Assembly: GCF_041529975.1 (NCBI RefSeq)
Contig: NZ_CP168030.1
Coordinates: 2,728,001 to 2,792,000, forward strand
Length of the DNA: 64,000 nucleotides
Origin: Microbacterium maritypicum
GTDB taxonomy: Bacteria > Actinomycetota > Actinomycetes > Actinomycetales > Microbacteriaceae
Direction: 5' to 3'
Positions within the stretch are counted from its first letter, which is position 1. Every line of letters starts with the position of its first letter. This document shows, in pieces, positions 20,686-30,151 of this stretch. A program made the translations under genes and the position numbers. The notes under the pieces were generated by a model. That model was not told the DNA's origin. It was given only the letters and a program-made list of their open reading frames with translations, and did no database searches.

Positions 20686-21830
20686 CACAGCACCACCCAG
20701 GGAGAGAGGAGGAAGTAGAGGCAGAGCGCCGGGATCGTCGAGGGCAGGATGCTGTCGAGCCGATCAAGAAGACCGCCGTGCCCGGGAAGCCAAGAACTCA
20801 TGTCCTTGATGCCGAGATCGCGCTTGAGCATGGATTCCCCGAGATCGCCCAGCGTCGCCGACAGCAGGATCGACGCGCCGAAGATCAGGCCCGCCCACCA
20901 GGGCAGTTCGAGAAGGAAGATGGCGAGCAGCACGCCGGCAACCAGGGAAGCGAGGACAGCGCCGCCGAATCCCTCCCAGGTCTTCTTGGGGCTGATCTTC
21001 GGGGCCATCGGGTGGCGTCCGAAAGCGAGACCCGCCGCGTACGCCCCCGTGTCAGCGGCGACCGCGACGGCGATGAAGCTGAGCACCCACCACTGGCCAC
21101 CCTCCTGTTCGAGGAGGATGAGAGCGACGCCGGCGAGGAACGGGACGTAGACCTGGACGAAACCGCCGATGACCGCATCCGCGAGGACGTCACCGTAGGT
21201 ACGGCCGTCTTTCACCATCATCTGGGCGATGAGTCGCCACACGATCACGAACGCGACCGCCACGAAGAGCATGACCCAGGACAGCCACGGCTCTGCGAAG
21301 TACGCGGAGAGCACCAGGAAGGCGCCCGCGACCAGCTGGGGAACGACATCGACCCGGCGGCCGGAGGCCCGCAGAGCCCGAGAGAGTTCGTACACCCCCA
21401 GCAGTGCCGCGGCCAGAGCGAACGGCACGAACAGCGCTTTGACGAAGAGCAGCGATCCGAGCAGCGCCGCACCGAACGCGAGACCGATCAGAATCGCCAG
21501 AACGAGGTCCCGCCCCGTGCGCTGTTTTATCCGTTCATTCGCCTGATCGATCTGATCGCGTGCATGGGAGACATGGTTCTCGAGTTCGTCCCGCGCGGCC
21601 CGCCACTGCTCCCGGATCGCATTGTGGTCGGCTGTGTCGAGCGGCCCGGCCACGACGGGCGCCGCACCGGCGGATGACGCCGGCAGCGGTGGACGAGGCG
21701 GAATGGTCTCCGCATCGAACGTCGGGAAGGCGGCGTCCGCGAGCGGGACGCCGTCGAGCGGCGTGCCATCACGCGCGTCTCTACGCGTCGGCGGCATGCC
21801 CTCCTCGGCGTCTCGCGTTTCGTCAGACAT
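20685..21830 (-). CDS. cdsA: Phosphatidate cytidylyltransferase CdsA
   Basis: CdsA makes CDP-diacylglycerol from CTP and phosphatidic acid in the membrane. The C-terminal signature is present: SMLKRDLGIKDMSSWLPGHG followed by GLLDRLDS. About eight membrane helices lie in residues 110-380. The N-terminal 100 residues are hydrophilic and acidic, longer than in typical CdsA (about 270-300 residues in total); this extension is common in actinobacteria but its role is unknown. It is directly downstream of frr by five bases, so it shares that transcript. Confidence 0.95.
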   Translation of the reverse strand: MSDETRDAEEGMPPTRRDARDGTPLDGVPLADAAFPTFDAETIPPRPPLPASSAGAAPVVAGPLDTADHNAIREQWRAARDELENHVSHARDQIDQANERIKQRTGRDLVLAILIGLAFGAALLGSLLFVKALFVPFALAAALLGVYELSRALRASGRRVDVVPQLVAGAFLVLSAYFAEPWLSWVMLFVAVAFVIVWRLIAQMMVKDGRTYGDVLADAVIGGFVQVYVPFLAGVALILLEQEGGQWWVLSFIAVAVAADTGAYAAGLAFGRHPMAPKISPKKTWEGFGGAVLASLVAGVLLAIFLLELPWWAGLIFGASILLSATLGDLGESMLKRDLGIKDMSSWLPGHGGLLDRLDSILPSTIPALCLYFLLSPWVVL

Positions 21831-21835
21831 CCGGA

Positions 21836-22390
21836 CTACACCTCGAGGAGTTCGGCCTCTTTGCGCTTCAGCGCGTCGTCGATGAGGTCGACGTGCTGGC
21901 GCGTCAGGCCGTCCAGCTCCTTCTCGCCCCGAGCGATCTCATCCTCACCGAGCTCGCTCTTGAGCGCGTCGAGCTCGTCCTTCGCCTTGCGACGGATGCC
22001 ACGGACATGGACCTTCGCGTCTTCAGCCTTGGTCTTGACGAGCTTGACGTACTCCTTGCGACGCTCAGCCGTGAGCTCGGGCATCGTCACGCGCACGAGG
22101 TTGCCGTCGTTCGTGGGGTTGACTCCGAGGTTCGGCATGTCGCGGATCGCCTGCTCGATCGCCTTCAGCGCCGACTTATCGTACGGCGTGATGATGAGCG
22201 TTCGGGCTTCCTGGTTCGCCAGCGATGCGAGCTGGGCGATCGGGGTCGGCGTGCCGTAGTAGTCCACGAGGACCTTCTGGAACATCTGCGGGTTCGCACG
22301 ACCGGTGCGCACCGTGGAGAAGTCCTCCTTGGCAGCTTCGACCGCCCGGTTCATACGAGTGGTGGTTTCAGCGAGGACGTCCGCGATCAC
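21836..22390 (-). CDS. frr: Ribosome recycling factor
   Basis: RRF splits post-termination ribosomes with EF-G. The 184-residue length matches the family once the GTG start at 22390 is used, which has AGGAG six bases upstream. The frame itself is open a further ten codons. The typical N-terminal [20 protein letters not shown] helix, the domain II region around [13 protein letters not shown], and the C-terminal coiled helices are all visible. It lies between pyrH and cdsA in the conserved bacterial order. Confidence 0.97.
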   Translation of the reverse strand: MIADVLAETTTRMNRAVEAAKEDFSTVRTGRANPQMFQKVLVDYYGTPTPIAQLASLANQEARTLIITPYDKSALKAIEQAIRDMPNLGVNPTNDGNLVRVTMPELTAERRKEYVKLVKTKAEDAKVHVRGIRRKAKDELDALKSELGEDEIARGEKELDGLTRQHVDLIDDALKRKEAELLEV

Positions 22391-22458
22391 GGTGGCTCCT
22401 ATCGTCGGGGTGTTCTGCAAATTCTATCGGGCGAAGTCGTCTCCGCCGTGTCACACGC

Positions 22459-23175
22459 TCAGGCGGTGACGAGGGTTCCGATCGGCTCGCCGAGCAACGC
22501 GCGGGTCACGTTGCCTGCGGGCTCCATGCCGAACACGCGCATGTCCATGCTGTTGTCCATACACAGGCTGAAGGCGGTCGAGTCGACGACCTTGAGGCCA
22601 CGCTGCAGCGCATCACGATACGTGACGCGCTCGATGCGCTCCGCGTCGGCGTGCTTGTTCGGGTCGGCGGTGTAGATCGCGTCGACGCCGTTCTTGGCGA
22701 CGAGGACCTCGTCCGCGCCGATCTCGAGCGCGCGCTGCGCTGCGACGGTGTCGGTGGAGAAGTACGGGAGGCCTGCGCCGGCACCGAAGATGACGACGCG
22801 GCCTTTCTCGAGGTGACGCTCGGCGCGACGCGGGATGTACGGCTCGGCGACCTGAGTCATCGAGATGGCCGACTGCACGCGGGTGGCGGCTCCGGCCTGC
22901 TCGAGGAAGTCCTGGAGGGCGAGGGCGTTCATGACCGTACCCAGCATGCCCATGTAGTCGGCGCGCCCCCTGTCCATGCCGCGCTGGCTGAGCTCGGCAC
23001 CGCGGAAGAAGTTGCCTCCACCGACGACGATCGCCACCTCGACCCGGTCGACGGCCGCGGCGATGTCGCGGGCGATCTGCGAGACCACATCGGGGCTGAC
23101 ACCCAGCTGCCCCGCTCCGAAAGCCTCGCCGGAGAGCTTGAGAAGGACGCGTCGGCGTCCGGTGCGTTCATTCAT
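22459..23175 (-). CDS. pyrH: UMP kinase PyrH
   Basis: This amino-acid-kinase-family enzyme phosphorylates UMP to UDP. It shows [13 protein letters not shown] at the N-terminus, [11 protein letters not shown] (phosphate binding), [19 protein letters not shown], and [15 protein letters not shown]. Length 238 is normal. It lies downstream of the tsf terminator, and a TATCTT hexamer (23202-23207) may start a separate transcript. AGAGGA lies about ten bases before the ATG. Confidence 0.97.
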   Translation of the reverse strand: MNERTGRRRVLLKLSGEAFGAGQLGVSPDVVSQIARDIAAAVDRVEVAIVVGGGNFFRGAELSQRGMDRGRADYMGMLGTVMNALALQDFLEQAGAATRVQSAISMTQVAEPYIPRRAERHLEKGRVVIFGAGAGLPYFSTDTVAAQRALEIGADEVLVAKNGVDAIYTADPNKHADAERIERVTYRDALQRGLKVVDSTAFSLCMDNSMDMRVFGMEPAGNVTRALLGEPIGTLVTA

Positions 23176-23201
23176 GGGTGGGTGTCCTCTCGTCCCGATT
23201 C

Positions 23202-23207
23202 AAGATA
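23202..23207 (-). promoter_or_regulatory. Candidate -10 hexamer TATCTT for pyrH
   Basis: TATCTT on the minus strand lies 26 bases before the pyrH start and just after the tsf terminator. It would allow pyrH-frr-cdsA to be expressed apart from rpsB-tsf. No clear -35 box. Confidence 0.35.
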
Positions 23208-23225
23208 GTGCCTCGTGGGCATGAA

Positions 23226-23259
23226 GAAGGGGTTCGGATCATGCGATCCGAACCCCTTC
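23226..23259 (-). terminator. Terminator after rpsB-tsf
   Basis: A perfect 15-bp inverted repeat (GAAGGGGTTCGGATC and its complement) with a four-base loop follows the tsf stop by eight bases. The minus-strand RNA ends in a short pyrimidine run, UUCUUCAU. Confidence 0.9.
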
Positions 23260-23266
23260 GACCTTG

Positions 23267-24094
23267 CTACGCGCCGACCTTGAAGCGCGCGAAGTCCGTC
23301 ACGGTGATACCGGCGTCCTTCGCCACCTGGGCGACAGAGAGCTTGTTGTCCTTGGCGTAGTCCTGCTCGAGCAGGGCGACCTGCTTGATGAACGCAGACA
23401 CGCGGCCTTCGACGATCTTCGGGAGAGCCGCTTCCGGCTTGCCCTCGTTGCGAGAGATCTCGGTGACGATCTCGCGCTCCTTCTCGACCGCGTCCGCCGG
23501 CACGTCCTCGCGGGACAGGTACGACGGGTTCGCGAAGGAGATGTGCTGGGCGATGCTGCGCGCGGTCTCGGCATCCTCACCCGAGTAGGCGACGACGACA
23601 CCGATCTGCGGGGGCAGGTCCTTGCTCGTGCGGTGGAGGTAGACCTCGACCTTGTCGCCCGAGATCGTGCGCACGCGGCGCAGTTCGACCTTCTCGCCGA
23701 TGATCGCGGCCTCTTCGGAGATGACCTGCTCGACGCTCTTGTCGCCGGCGGAGGCGGCGAGGGCGTCGTCGACCGAGTCGGCCTTGACCGCTGCTGCGGC
23801 GTCGGCGACCTTGTCGGCCAGCGCGATGAAGCGCTCGTTCTTCGCGACGAAGTCGGTCTCGCAGGCGAGCTCGATGAGCGTCACAGCGCCATCCTGCTCG
23901 CGAGCGACGATCAGTCCCTCGCTGGTCGAACGGTCAGCGCGCTTCGCGTTGCCCTTCGCACCCTTGAGACGCAGGATCTCGGTGGCCTTCGCGACGTCTC
24001 CGTCAGCCTCCTCGAGCGCCTTCTTGGTGTCGACCATTCCGGTGCCGAGCTGCTCACGCAGCGCCTTGAGGTCAGCGATGGTGAAGTTGGCCAT
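23267..24094 (-). CDS. tsf: Elongation factor Ts
   Basis: EF-Ts recycles EF-Tu from GDP to GTP form. The 275-residue protein has the N-terminal UBA-like domain with LREQLGTGMVDTKKALEEA, the core ACETDFVAKN motif, and the subdomain C region YLHRTSKDLPPQIGVVVAYS. It is 44 bases downstream of rpsB, the standard pairing, and ends at a strong terminator. GGAGCC lies upstream of the ATG. Confidence 0.98.
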   Translation of the reverse strand: MANFTIADLKALREQLGTGMVDTKKALEEADGDVAKATEILRLKGAKGNAKRADRSTSEGLIVAREQDGAVTLIELACETDFVAKNERFIALADKVADAAAAVKADSVDDALAASAGDKSVEQVISEEAAIIGEKVELRRVRTISGDKVEVYLHRTSKDLPPQIGVVVAYSGEDAETARSIAQHISFANPSYLSREDVPADAVEKEREIVTEISRNEGKPEAALPKIVEGRVSAFIKQVALLEQDYAKDNKLSVAQVAKDAGITVTDFARFKVGA

Positions 24095-24138
24095 GTGTGG
24101 TGGCTCCTTGCTTCGTTAGGTGTGTGTGAACGAGGGGA

Positions 24139-25089
24139 TTACTTGGCGTCGGCAGCCTCGGCGGCGGCGACCTCAGCGGTCTCCTCACCGGAAGCGGCGG
24201 CGATCGCCTCGTCATGTGCCTCCGCACCGGCCTCGTCGGCAGCGGTCTCGTCAGCAGCAGGCGTCTCGACGACGGCGGCCTCATCGTCGGAGGTCACGAC
24301 CTCGGCGGCGTCAGCGGACTCCTGCACCTCCTGGGCGGGAGTCTCGAGGAGCTCCTTCTCCCAGTCGGCGAGCGGCTCGGCGTCACCCGTCTCCGGGTTG
24401 TGCTTCTGCTGCAGGCCCTCGGCCGCGGCGTCGGCGATGATGCGCGTCAGCAGCGAGACGGAGCGGATCGCGTCGTCGTTGCCGGGGATCGGGTACTGGA
24501 AGTCGTCCGGGTCGGCGTTGGTGTCGAGGATGCCGATCACCGGGATGCCGAGCTTCTTGGCCTCATCGATCGCGAGGTGCTCGCGCTTGGCGTCGACGAC
24601 CCAGATGGCCGACGGCGTCTTGGTGAGGTTGCGGATACCGCCGAGCGACTTGTGCAGCTTGTCGAGCTCACGCTTCTTGAGCAGGAGCTCCTTCTTCGTG
24701 AAGCCGCTGTTGGCCGGGGTCTCGTAGTCGAGCTCCTCGAGCTCCTTCATACGTGCGAGACGCTTGGAGATCGTCTGGAAGTTGGTGAGGAGTCCACCGA
24801 GCCACCGCTGGTTCACGAAGGGCTGGCCGACACGCGTCGCCTGCTCGGCGAGGATCTCCTGCGCCTGCTTCTTGGTGCCGACGAAGAGGATCGTGCCACC
24901 GTGGGCGACGGTCTCCTTGACGAAGTCGTAGGCCTTGTCGATGTAGCCGAGCGACTGCTGGAGGTCGATGATGTGGATGCCGCTGCGCTCGGTGAGGATG
25001 AAGCGCTTGACCTTCGGGTTCCACCGACGGGTCTGGTGTCCGAAGTGCACGCCGCTGTCGAGCAGCTGGCGGATGGTGACCACAGCCAT
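24139..25089 (-). CDS. rpsB: Ribosomal protein S2 with acidic C-terminal tail
   Basis: S2 of the 30S subunit. The start is [20 protein letters not shown] with AGGAG eight bases before the ATG; the open frame continues 28 codons further upstream without meaning. The conserved core runs to about residue 240. Beyond it lies a tail of about 75 residues made mostly of Ala, Glu, Asp and Val, much longer than in E. coli S2 (241 residues). Tails of this kind are known in actinobacteria. Expression is with tsf. Confidence 0.97.
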   Translation of the reverse strand: MAVVTIRQLLDSGVHFGHQTRRWNPKVKRFILTERSGIHIIDLQQSLGYIDKAYDFVKETVAHGGTILFVGTKKQAQEILAEQATRVGQPFVNQRWLGGLLTNFQTISKRLARMKELEELDYETPANSGFTKKELLLKKRELDKLHKSLGGIRNLTKTPSAIWVVDAKREHLAIDEAKKLGIPVIGILDTNADPDDFQYPIPGNDDAIRSVSLLTRIIADAAAEGLQQKHNPETGDAEPLADWEKELLETPAQEVQESADAAEVVTSDDEAAVVETPAADETAADEAGAEAHDEAIAAASGEETAEVAAAEAADAK

Positions 25090-25178
25090 GGTCGTCTCCT
25101 GGTTCTGGCGCGTTCCTGCGCCGTTGAGGTTGCAAGCCGATCGGATGATCGGACTTCCTGGTGCCCGGCCCACGCCCG

Positions 25179-25195
25179 CCTGTTCGAGGAACAGG
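25179..25195 (-). repeat. Hairpin in the rpsB leader
   Basis: CCTGTTC, a three-base loop and GAACAGG form a perfect 7-bp stem in the 180-base leader of rpsB. A leader structure could serve S2 feedback control, but no known S2-binding motif was recognised. Confidence 0.45.
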
Positions 25196-25269
25196 ACCTG
25201 TGGGAGTGGATGCCGCGATCTGAATCGCTTTGGGCACGCGTAGTCACCCCGATATCGAGGTGCTCCCCC

Positions 25270-25298
25270 AGCATACAGGACGCAGCGACGTCACTCAC
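25270..25298 (-). promoter_or_regulatory. Promoter candidate for rpsB-tsf
   Basis: On the minus strand GTGAGT (25293-25298) and TATGCT (25270-25275) are 17 bases apart. The -10 matches TAnnnT; the -35 is moderate. The transcript would carry a leader of about 175 bases. Confidence 0.5.
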
Positions 25299-25395
25299 CC
25301 TGCACCGACAAGGCCCCGCCGGAGTCATCCACGCGCTCCATCGAACGGGCCGAGTTGTCCATCTGACCGCTCCGAGGAGCCGTCACACTCCCCTC

Positions 25396-25920
25396 ATGCG
25401 CATTCTGCTCCGAACGACGTCCGGCACGGCCATCGCCGTGCTCGTTGCGCTCGCCCTGTGCGCACCCGATACCTCGGCGGCCTCGGGCGGCACAGCAGAC
25501 CTACCGCGCTGGCGCTGGCCGCTCGCCGGGAATCGAGAGGTCGTCGAGCCGTTTCGCGCTCCGGCGCACGAGTACGGCGCCGGTCATCGTGGAGTCGACA
25601 TGGACGCCTCGATCGACGCGGTGGTCACGGCCCCCGCAGATGGCACTGTGGCTTTCCGCGGGACCGTCGTGGACCGGCCGCTCCTGACCATCGAGCACGA
25701 CGGCGGCCTCGTCAGCACCTTCGAACCACTCCGGACGACGCTCGACCCTGGGGACGCGGTGTCGGGCGGGCAGGAGATCGGATTCGTCGACGTTGGCGGT
25801 CATACCCCGGCGGGTGCGCTGCACCTCGGCATACGACGAGACGGCACGTACATCAATCCGATGCTGCTCTTCGGCGACCCCCCTCGGGCCATCCTGCTCC
25901 CCTGCTGCGACCCGCTGTGA
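25396..25920 (+). CDS. Degenerate M23-type (LytM) peptidase-like secreted protein
   Basis: A 174-residue protein with a signal peptide (hydrophobic residues 8-25, cleavage near TSAASG) and an M23-like fold. The first metal motif HRGVDMD is present. The middle catalytic His, normally in a YxHL-type turn, is replaced in STFEPL, and the HxH motif reads ALHLG, so the second metal-binding His is missing. It is probably inactive as a peptidase and may bind or regulate cell-wall hydrolases, as EnvC-like proteins do. The start follows CACACT by six bases. Its place next to rpsB is conserved in actinobacteria. Confidence 0.85.
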   Translation: MRILLRTTSGTAIAVLVALALCAPDTSAASGGTADLPRWRWPLAGNREVVEPFRAPAHEYGAGHRGVDMDASIDAVVTAPADGTVAFRGTVVDRPLLTIEHDGGLVSTFEPLRTTLDPGDAVSGGQEIGFVDVGGHTPAGALHLGIRRDGTYINPMLLFGDPPRAILLPCCDPL

Positions 25921-25975
25921 TCCCGCCCCACCATGGCTCCCGCAGCCAAGCGGCTCAAGCAGGTCGCTCCCGACG

Positions 25976-26878
25976 TCACGCCCGAGGATGTGCCAGCCGG
26001 TAGGTCGCGGTCAGACGTTCGGCCGAGACGTGCGTGTATATCTGGGTCGTGCCGAGGCTGGCGTGGCCGAGTATTTCCTGGACGGCCCGCAGGTCTGCGC
26101 CACCGTCGAGAAGGTGCGTGGCCGCCGTGTGTCGGAGAGCGTGCGGGCCGATGGTCTCCGCGCCGACGATCGGTGCCAGCACCCTGGCGACGAGTTCGTA
26201 TACCGCTCGAGGGCCGATCCGGGCACCACGGCTACCCAGCATCACCGCCGGTGAGAAGTTACGCGCCCTCGCCACCAGGACGGGCCGGCCACGATGGAGG
26301 TACGCCTCGAGCGCAGCCCTCGCCGGAGCGCCGTACGGCACCACCCGCTCTTTGGCTCCCTTCCCGAGCACGCGGGCCGTTCCTCTGTCGAGGTCGAGGT
26401 CATCGACATCCAGCCCACACAGTTCGGCGACACGGATGCCGGAACCGTAGAGCAGCTCGAGGATGGCGTGATCCCGCAAAGCGATCGGATCCCCCGTCTC
26501 GGCCGCATCGCGATGCGCATCGAGCAGGCCCGACATGGCTTCGCGGGATGCCACCGTGGGCAGTGTGCGTCCCTTCTTCGGCGCGATCAGCCGCAGGCTC
26601 GGGTCGTGGGATACGAGCTCCTGCTCGTGCGCCCAGCTGAAGAATGACCGGGCCGCCGCAGCTCGCCGTGCAAGCGTGGATCTCGCATCGCCGCGCTGGG
26701 TGGCACGCCAGAGCCAATTTCTGAGCACCTCGAGGTCGACTTCCTCGAGCGTGACACCGACTGCCGACGTCTGGAGGTCTCGAAGGTCCGACCGGTACGC
26801 CTTCACGGTCGCCGGCGAGAGTCGACGCACCCGCTCCAGGTGACCGACGAACGCCTCAGTGGCGACCGCGAGATCCAT
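25976..26878 (-). CDS. xerC: Tyrosine recombinase XerC
   Basis: XerC resolves chromosome dimers at dif with XerD. The 300-residue protein has the N-terminal core-binding SAM-like domain (residues 1-85) and the catalytic domain with Arg in YGSGIRVAELCGL, Lys in GKGAKERVVP, HALRHTAATHLL, and LGHASLGTTQIYTHV with the nucleophilic Tyr. All catalytic residues are present. Its position beside dprA in a housekeeping cluster argues for XerC rather than a mobile-element integrase. A CAAGCT hexamer lies six bases before the ATG. Confidence 0.93.
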   Translation of the reverse strand: MDLAVATEAFVGHLERVRRLSPATVKAYRSDLRDLQTSAVGVTLEEVDLEVLRNWLWRATQRGDARSTLARRAAAARSFFSWAHEQELVSHDPSLRLIAPKKGRTLPTVASREAMSGLLDAHRDAAETGDPIALRDHAILELLYGSGIRVAELCGLDVDDLDLDRGTARVLGKGAKERVVPYGAPARAALEAYLHRGRPVLVARARNFSPAVMLGSRGARIGPRAVYELVARVLAPIVGAETIGPHALRHTAATHLLDGGADLRAVQEILGHASLGTTQIYTHVSAERLTATYRLAHPRA

Positions 26879-26944
26879 GGGTTCAGCTTGCCGCCGCGCG
26901 CCGCGTCGTCTCTTCAGCCTCGCCGATGTCTCTGCGGATGCCTC

Positions 26945-28141
26945 TCACTCGGTCCGCGACGCGCGCGCCCGGTGCCACCCCCGTTCGTCGACGGAGACAT
27001 CCCCGTCCAGATGCAGCAACCCGAGGCATGAGCGCACGCGTTCCGGCGACAGGCCCGACCTGCGGGCGATCTCCTCGACCGAGAGCCTGGACCTCGCGCT
27101 CAGGGCATCGAGGACCCGAGTGCGATTCGGATCGTGCTCATCACCCTCGCCCGCTCGTTGTTCGATCGACCCCCATAGCTCTCGTACCTCATGTGCCGAC
27201 GTGACGCACTGCGCGTCGTACTCCCGGAGCAGCCGGTGGCACCCCGCGGAAGATGCCGATGTCACCGGCCCGGGAACGGCTCCGAGCGGACGACCCAGCG
27301 TCGCCGCATGACCGGCGGTGTTCAACGAGCCGCTGCGCCACCCCGCTTCGACCACGACGGTAGCCTGCCCGAGCGCAGCAATAAGTCGGTTCCTCGCCAG
27401 GAAGCGCCACTTGGTCGGGGCTGCGCCGCACGGCGGTTCACTCACCACAGTCCCCTCGACCGCGATCTGCTGCAGGAGCCTCTGATGACCCACCGGATAG
27501 GCGCGGTCGACTCCGCCGGCGAGGAAGGCGACGGTCGCGCCACCCACACCGAGAGCAGCCCGGTGTACAGCACCATCGATCCCGTATGCACCGCCGGAGA
27601 CGACCACCGCTCCCCTGGCGGCGAGATCCCCGCTGAGTTCCGCCGCAACGTGTTCGCCGTAGCTGCTGGCGGCCCGTGCTCCGACCATCGACACGCGTGG
27701 CTCGCGCACGAGCAGATCGGCATGTCCACGCACCCACAGTGCGTTCGGCGCGTGGGGACCGAGATCATCGAGGCTCACGGGCCAGTTCGCGTCGCCGGGG
27801 ACTACCAGTTGCGCGCCGACATCGAACGCGCTGCGGAGAGCCTGCCGCACCGCGCGGGGATCCGCCTGAAGACGCCATCGTGCTCTGGCCGCTGAAAGCG
27901 CCCGAGATGCCCGCCCGCTCGCAGCACCGGAGGGTATCAGCGACGCGCCATCTCCCAGCGCCGCCGACAATGCATCGCCAGCGCCCAGGGCCTCGATCAG
28001 TGCACCTGCGACGGCATCACCGGGTTCGGCGATCACGCTCCACGCTGCGCGAGCCACGCACTCCGCGACGGCATCACCCTCGTGGATGCGACGGACCGCT
28101 GCGATGGTCTCGGGGTCGTACTGCAGTTCGTCGATCCTCAT
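26945..28141 (-). CDS. dprA: DNA-processing protein DprA
   Basis: DprA binds incoming single-stranded DNA and loads RecA in transformation; in actinobacteria its role is less clear. The 398-residue protein has a Rossmann core with RVSMVGARAASSYGEHVA, VVSGGAYGIDGAVHRAAL, AFLAGGVDRAYPVGHQRL and GSLNTAGHAATLGR, and a C-terminal winged helix (residues 335-395). The ATG overlaps the comM stop as ATGA. An upstream extension in the frame is disregarded. It forms an operon with comM and yraN, the usual trio. Confidence 0.95.
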   Translation of the reverse strand: MRIDELQYDPETIAAVRRIHEGDAVAECVARAAWSVIAEPGDAVAGALIEALGAGDALSAALGDGASLIPSGAASGRASRALSAARARWRLQADPRAVRQALRSAFDVGAQLVVPGDANWPVSLDDLGPHAPNALWVRGHADLLVREPRVSMVGARAASSYGEHVAAELSGDLAARGAVVVSGGAYGIDGAVHRAALGVGGATVAFLAGGVDRAYPVGHQRLLQQIAVEGTVVSEPPCGAAPTKWRFLARNRLIAALGQATVVVEAGWRSGSLNTAGHAATLGRPLGAVPGPVTSASSAGCHRLLREYDAQCVTSAHEVRELWGSIEQRAGEGDEHDPNRTRVLDALSARSRLSVEEIARRSGLSPERVRSCLGLLHLDGDVSVDERGWHRARASRTE

Positions 28142-29664
28142 GACAGTCCTCTCCGCAGGAGCAGCGCCCTGCCGATCTCCTCGGCGCCGGGCCGGTCGAT
28201 GTCTGCCAGGTCGGCCATGGTCCACGCGACTCTGAGCACTCGGTCATAGCCCCGCAGTGTCAACGACCCGCGCTCCAGCGCGCGATCGAGTGGCGATCGA
28301 GTCGCGACGGAGAGTCGCAGCGCCCCCTGCCGGAGCCAGGTTCCCGGGACATCGGCATTGCGCCGCCACGGCGTGCTCTTCCACCGTTCCGCCGCACGCT
28401 CGCTCGCCGCGAGGACCCGGGCCCTCGCCCGCGCCGTCGTGGTTCTCGCCCTCCGCTCGTCCGTCGCGCACGACGCGGCCACCCGGGCGACGTGCAGGTC
28501 GATATCGATCCGATCGCGGAGCGGTCCCGACAATCGCGTCGAGTACCGCCGGATCGCCATGGGCGGACACACGCATTCGGCACCCCTGACGCCATGATTT
28601 CCGCACGGACACGGATTCATCGCGAGCAGCAGCTGGAACCTCGCGGGAAAGCGCGCTGTAAACCCCGCTCGATGCACCTCGATGACTCCCGATTCGAGCG
28701 GCTGGCGCAGCGCGTCGAGAGCCGCGCGAGAGAACTCCGCCGCCTCGTCGAGGAACAGCACGCCGCAGTGGGCCCGCACGATAGCTCCGGGCCGAGCAGC
28801 GCGCGACCCACCGCCGACCAACGCTGCGACGGACGCACTGTGGTGCGGGGCTTCCAGTGGCGGCGTGCGGCCGAGCGTCACGACCCGATCCCCGTTGAGC
28901 GAGAGTATGGAGGCGACCTCGAGTGCCTCCTGGTCCCCGAGCGGCGGCATGATTCCGGGGAGTCGTCGGGCGAGCATCGTCTTGCCTGCGCCCGGAGGCC
29001 CGCTCAGCAGCAGATGATGTCCACCTGCAGCGGCGACGATGAGCGCCTCGATCGCGTCTTCCTGGCCGACGACGTCGGACAGATCCAGATCTGAAGGTGC
29101 GTCGACCGACGCCGACGCCATGTCGACGGTCTCGACCTCGGGCGCTTCGACATCGGCACCGTGCCACACCGCGACTTCGGCGAGAGAGGTGGCAGCACGG
29201 ACATGGACTCCGGGGACCAGTCTCGCCTCTGCTTCGTTGGCGTGAGGAACGATCACCCTTTCGAACCCGGCACGTGCAGCAGCGAACACGGCAGGGAGCA
29301 CACCCGGGACAGGGCGAATCCTACCGTCGAGCCCGAGTTCTCCGACATGTACGGTCGCTGCGATCGAGCGCGGTTCGATCGAGCCGCCGGCAGCCAGAGC
29401 AGCCACGGCGATTCCGAGGTCGAACCCTGCTCCGTGCTTGGGAAGGCTGGCTGGCGACAGGTTGACCGTGAGGCGGCGCCGAGGTAGGTCGAGCCCGGCA
29501 TTTTTGCAAGCATTGTGCACCCGTTGCACCGCCTCCGCGAGCGACTTGTCGGGTAGACCGATGATCCGGAACTCGGGCGTCTGGTTCGACAGGTCGGCTT
29601 CGACTTCGACGAGATGACCATCGACCCCGCTCAGTGCGACAGCCCACGTGCGGGCCGTACTCAT
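28138..29664 (-). CDS. comM: YifB/ComM family Mg-chelatase-like AAA+ ATPase
   Basis: ComM is a hexameric helicase that promotes branch migration during transformation. The 508-residue protein starts MSTARTWAVALSGVDGHLVE, has a Lon-protease-like N-terminal domain (about 1-170), Walker A in LLLSGPPGAGKTMLARRL, Walker B near GVLFLDEAAEF, and the zinc-like CPCGNHG motif at MNPCPCGNHG. The ATG overlaps the yraN stop as ATGA, so a longer upstream frame is not used. Length matches the family. Confidence 0.95.
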   Translation of the reverse strand: MSTARTWAVALSGVDGHLVEVEADLSNQTPEFRIIGLPDKSLAEAVQRVHNACKNAGLDLPRRRLTVNLSPASLPKHGAGFDLGIAVAALAAGGSIEPRSIAATVHVGELGLDGRIRPVPGVLPAVFAAARAGFERVIVPHANEAEARLVPGVHVRAATSLAEVAVWHGADVEAPEVETVDMASASVDAPSDLDLSDVVGQEDAIEALIVAAAGGHHLLLSGPPGAGKTMLARRLPGIMPPLGDQEALEVASILSLNGDRVVTLGRTPPLEAPHHSASVAALVGGGSRAARPGAIVRAHCGVLFLDEAAEFSRAALDALRQPLESGVIEVHRAGFTARFPARFQLLLAMNPCPCGNHGVRGAECVCPPMAIRRYSTRLSGPLRDRIDIDLHVARVAASCATDERRARTTTARARARVLAASERAAERWKSTPWRRNADVPGTWLRQGALRLSVATRSPLDRALERGSLTLRGYDRVLRVAWTMADLADIDRPGAEEIGRALLLRRGLS

Positions 29665-30023
29665 GCGATGTCCACGAGATGCTCGAGCGACCCCAGGAAC
29701 GGGTCCGGCCCGATGATCCCGATTGCCTCGAGCCTCACGGTGCGCCCACGAGCCACCTCGGGATGAGCGGCGAGCCACGCCTGCGCGAGTTGCCAGAGCC
29801 GGCGGCGCTTTCGTTGATCGACCGCCTCGAACGGGTGCCCGAATGCTGCCGTGCGTCTCGTCTTCACCTCGATCATCGCCAGCTGATCGCCTACCGCGGC
29901 GACAATGTCGATCTCCCCTTGCGAACACCGCCAGTTCCTGTCGAGCACGGTGTATCCGCTGCCTATCAGGTGCTGCGCCGCGCGCTCTTCCCCGGCTCGG
30001 CCGAGGTCGTCTTTTGCTGCCAT
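29661..30023 (-). CDS. yraN: YraN family (UPF0102) endonuclease-like protein
   Basis: A 120-residue member of the UPF0102 family with a restriction-endonuclease-like fold. Visible are GRAGEERAAQHLIGSGY, the metal-binding QGEIDIVA, and IEVKTRR, which together give the D...ExK pattern. The biochemical role is not settled. It heads the yraN-comM-dprA operon, and a GATGCT hexamer lies six bases before the ATG, fitting a leaderless mRNA. Confidence 0.93.
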   Translation of the reverse strand: MAAKDDLGRAGEERAAQHLIGSGYTVLDRNWRCSQGEIDIVAAVGDQLAMIEVKTRRTAAFGHPFEAVDQRKRRRLWQLAQAWLAAHPEVARGRTVRLEAIGIIGPDPFLGSLEHLVDIA

Positions 30024-30151
30024 GCCCTCAGCATCGCGGTCAGACTCGTAGCCTGAGAGGTGCCCTCACGCCCTGGCCCTGAAGTGGGGATTACTCAGGG
30101 ATTCCGCATGGTGTGGAGGACCAGCATCAAGGTCGGCAGTGGCGACGAAGG

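Larger units (their letters stand above)
25090..25395. other. Divergent intergenic region holding the rpsB promoter and leader
   Basis: This 306-base stretch carries no gene. On the minus strand it holds a promoter candidate, GTGAGT and TATGCT with 17 bases between, about 180 bases before rpsB, and a small hairpin in the long leader. On the plus strand a CACACT hexamer lies six bases before the start of the peptidase gene. Confidence 0.6.

Noticed and set aside
25976..26878. Tyrosine recombinase as sign of an integrated element
   Set aside because: Neighbours are dprA-comM-yraN and rpsB, no attachment-site repeats or phage genes; fits housekeeping XerC.
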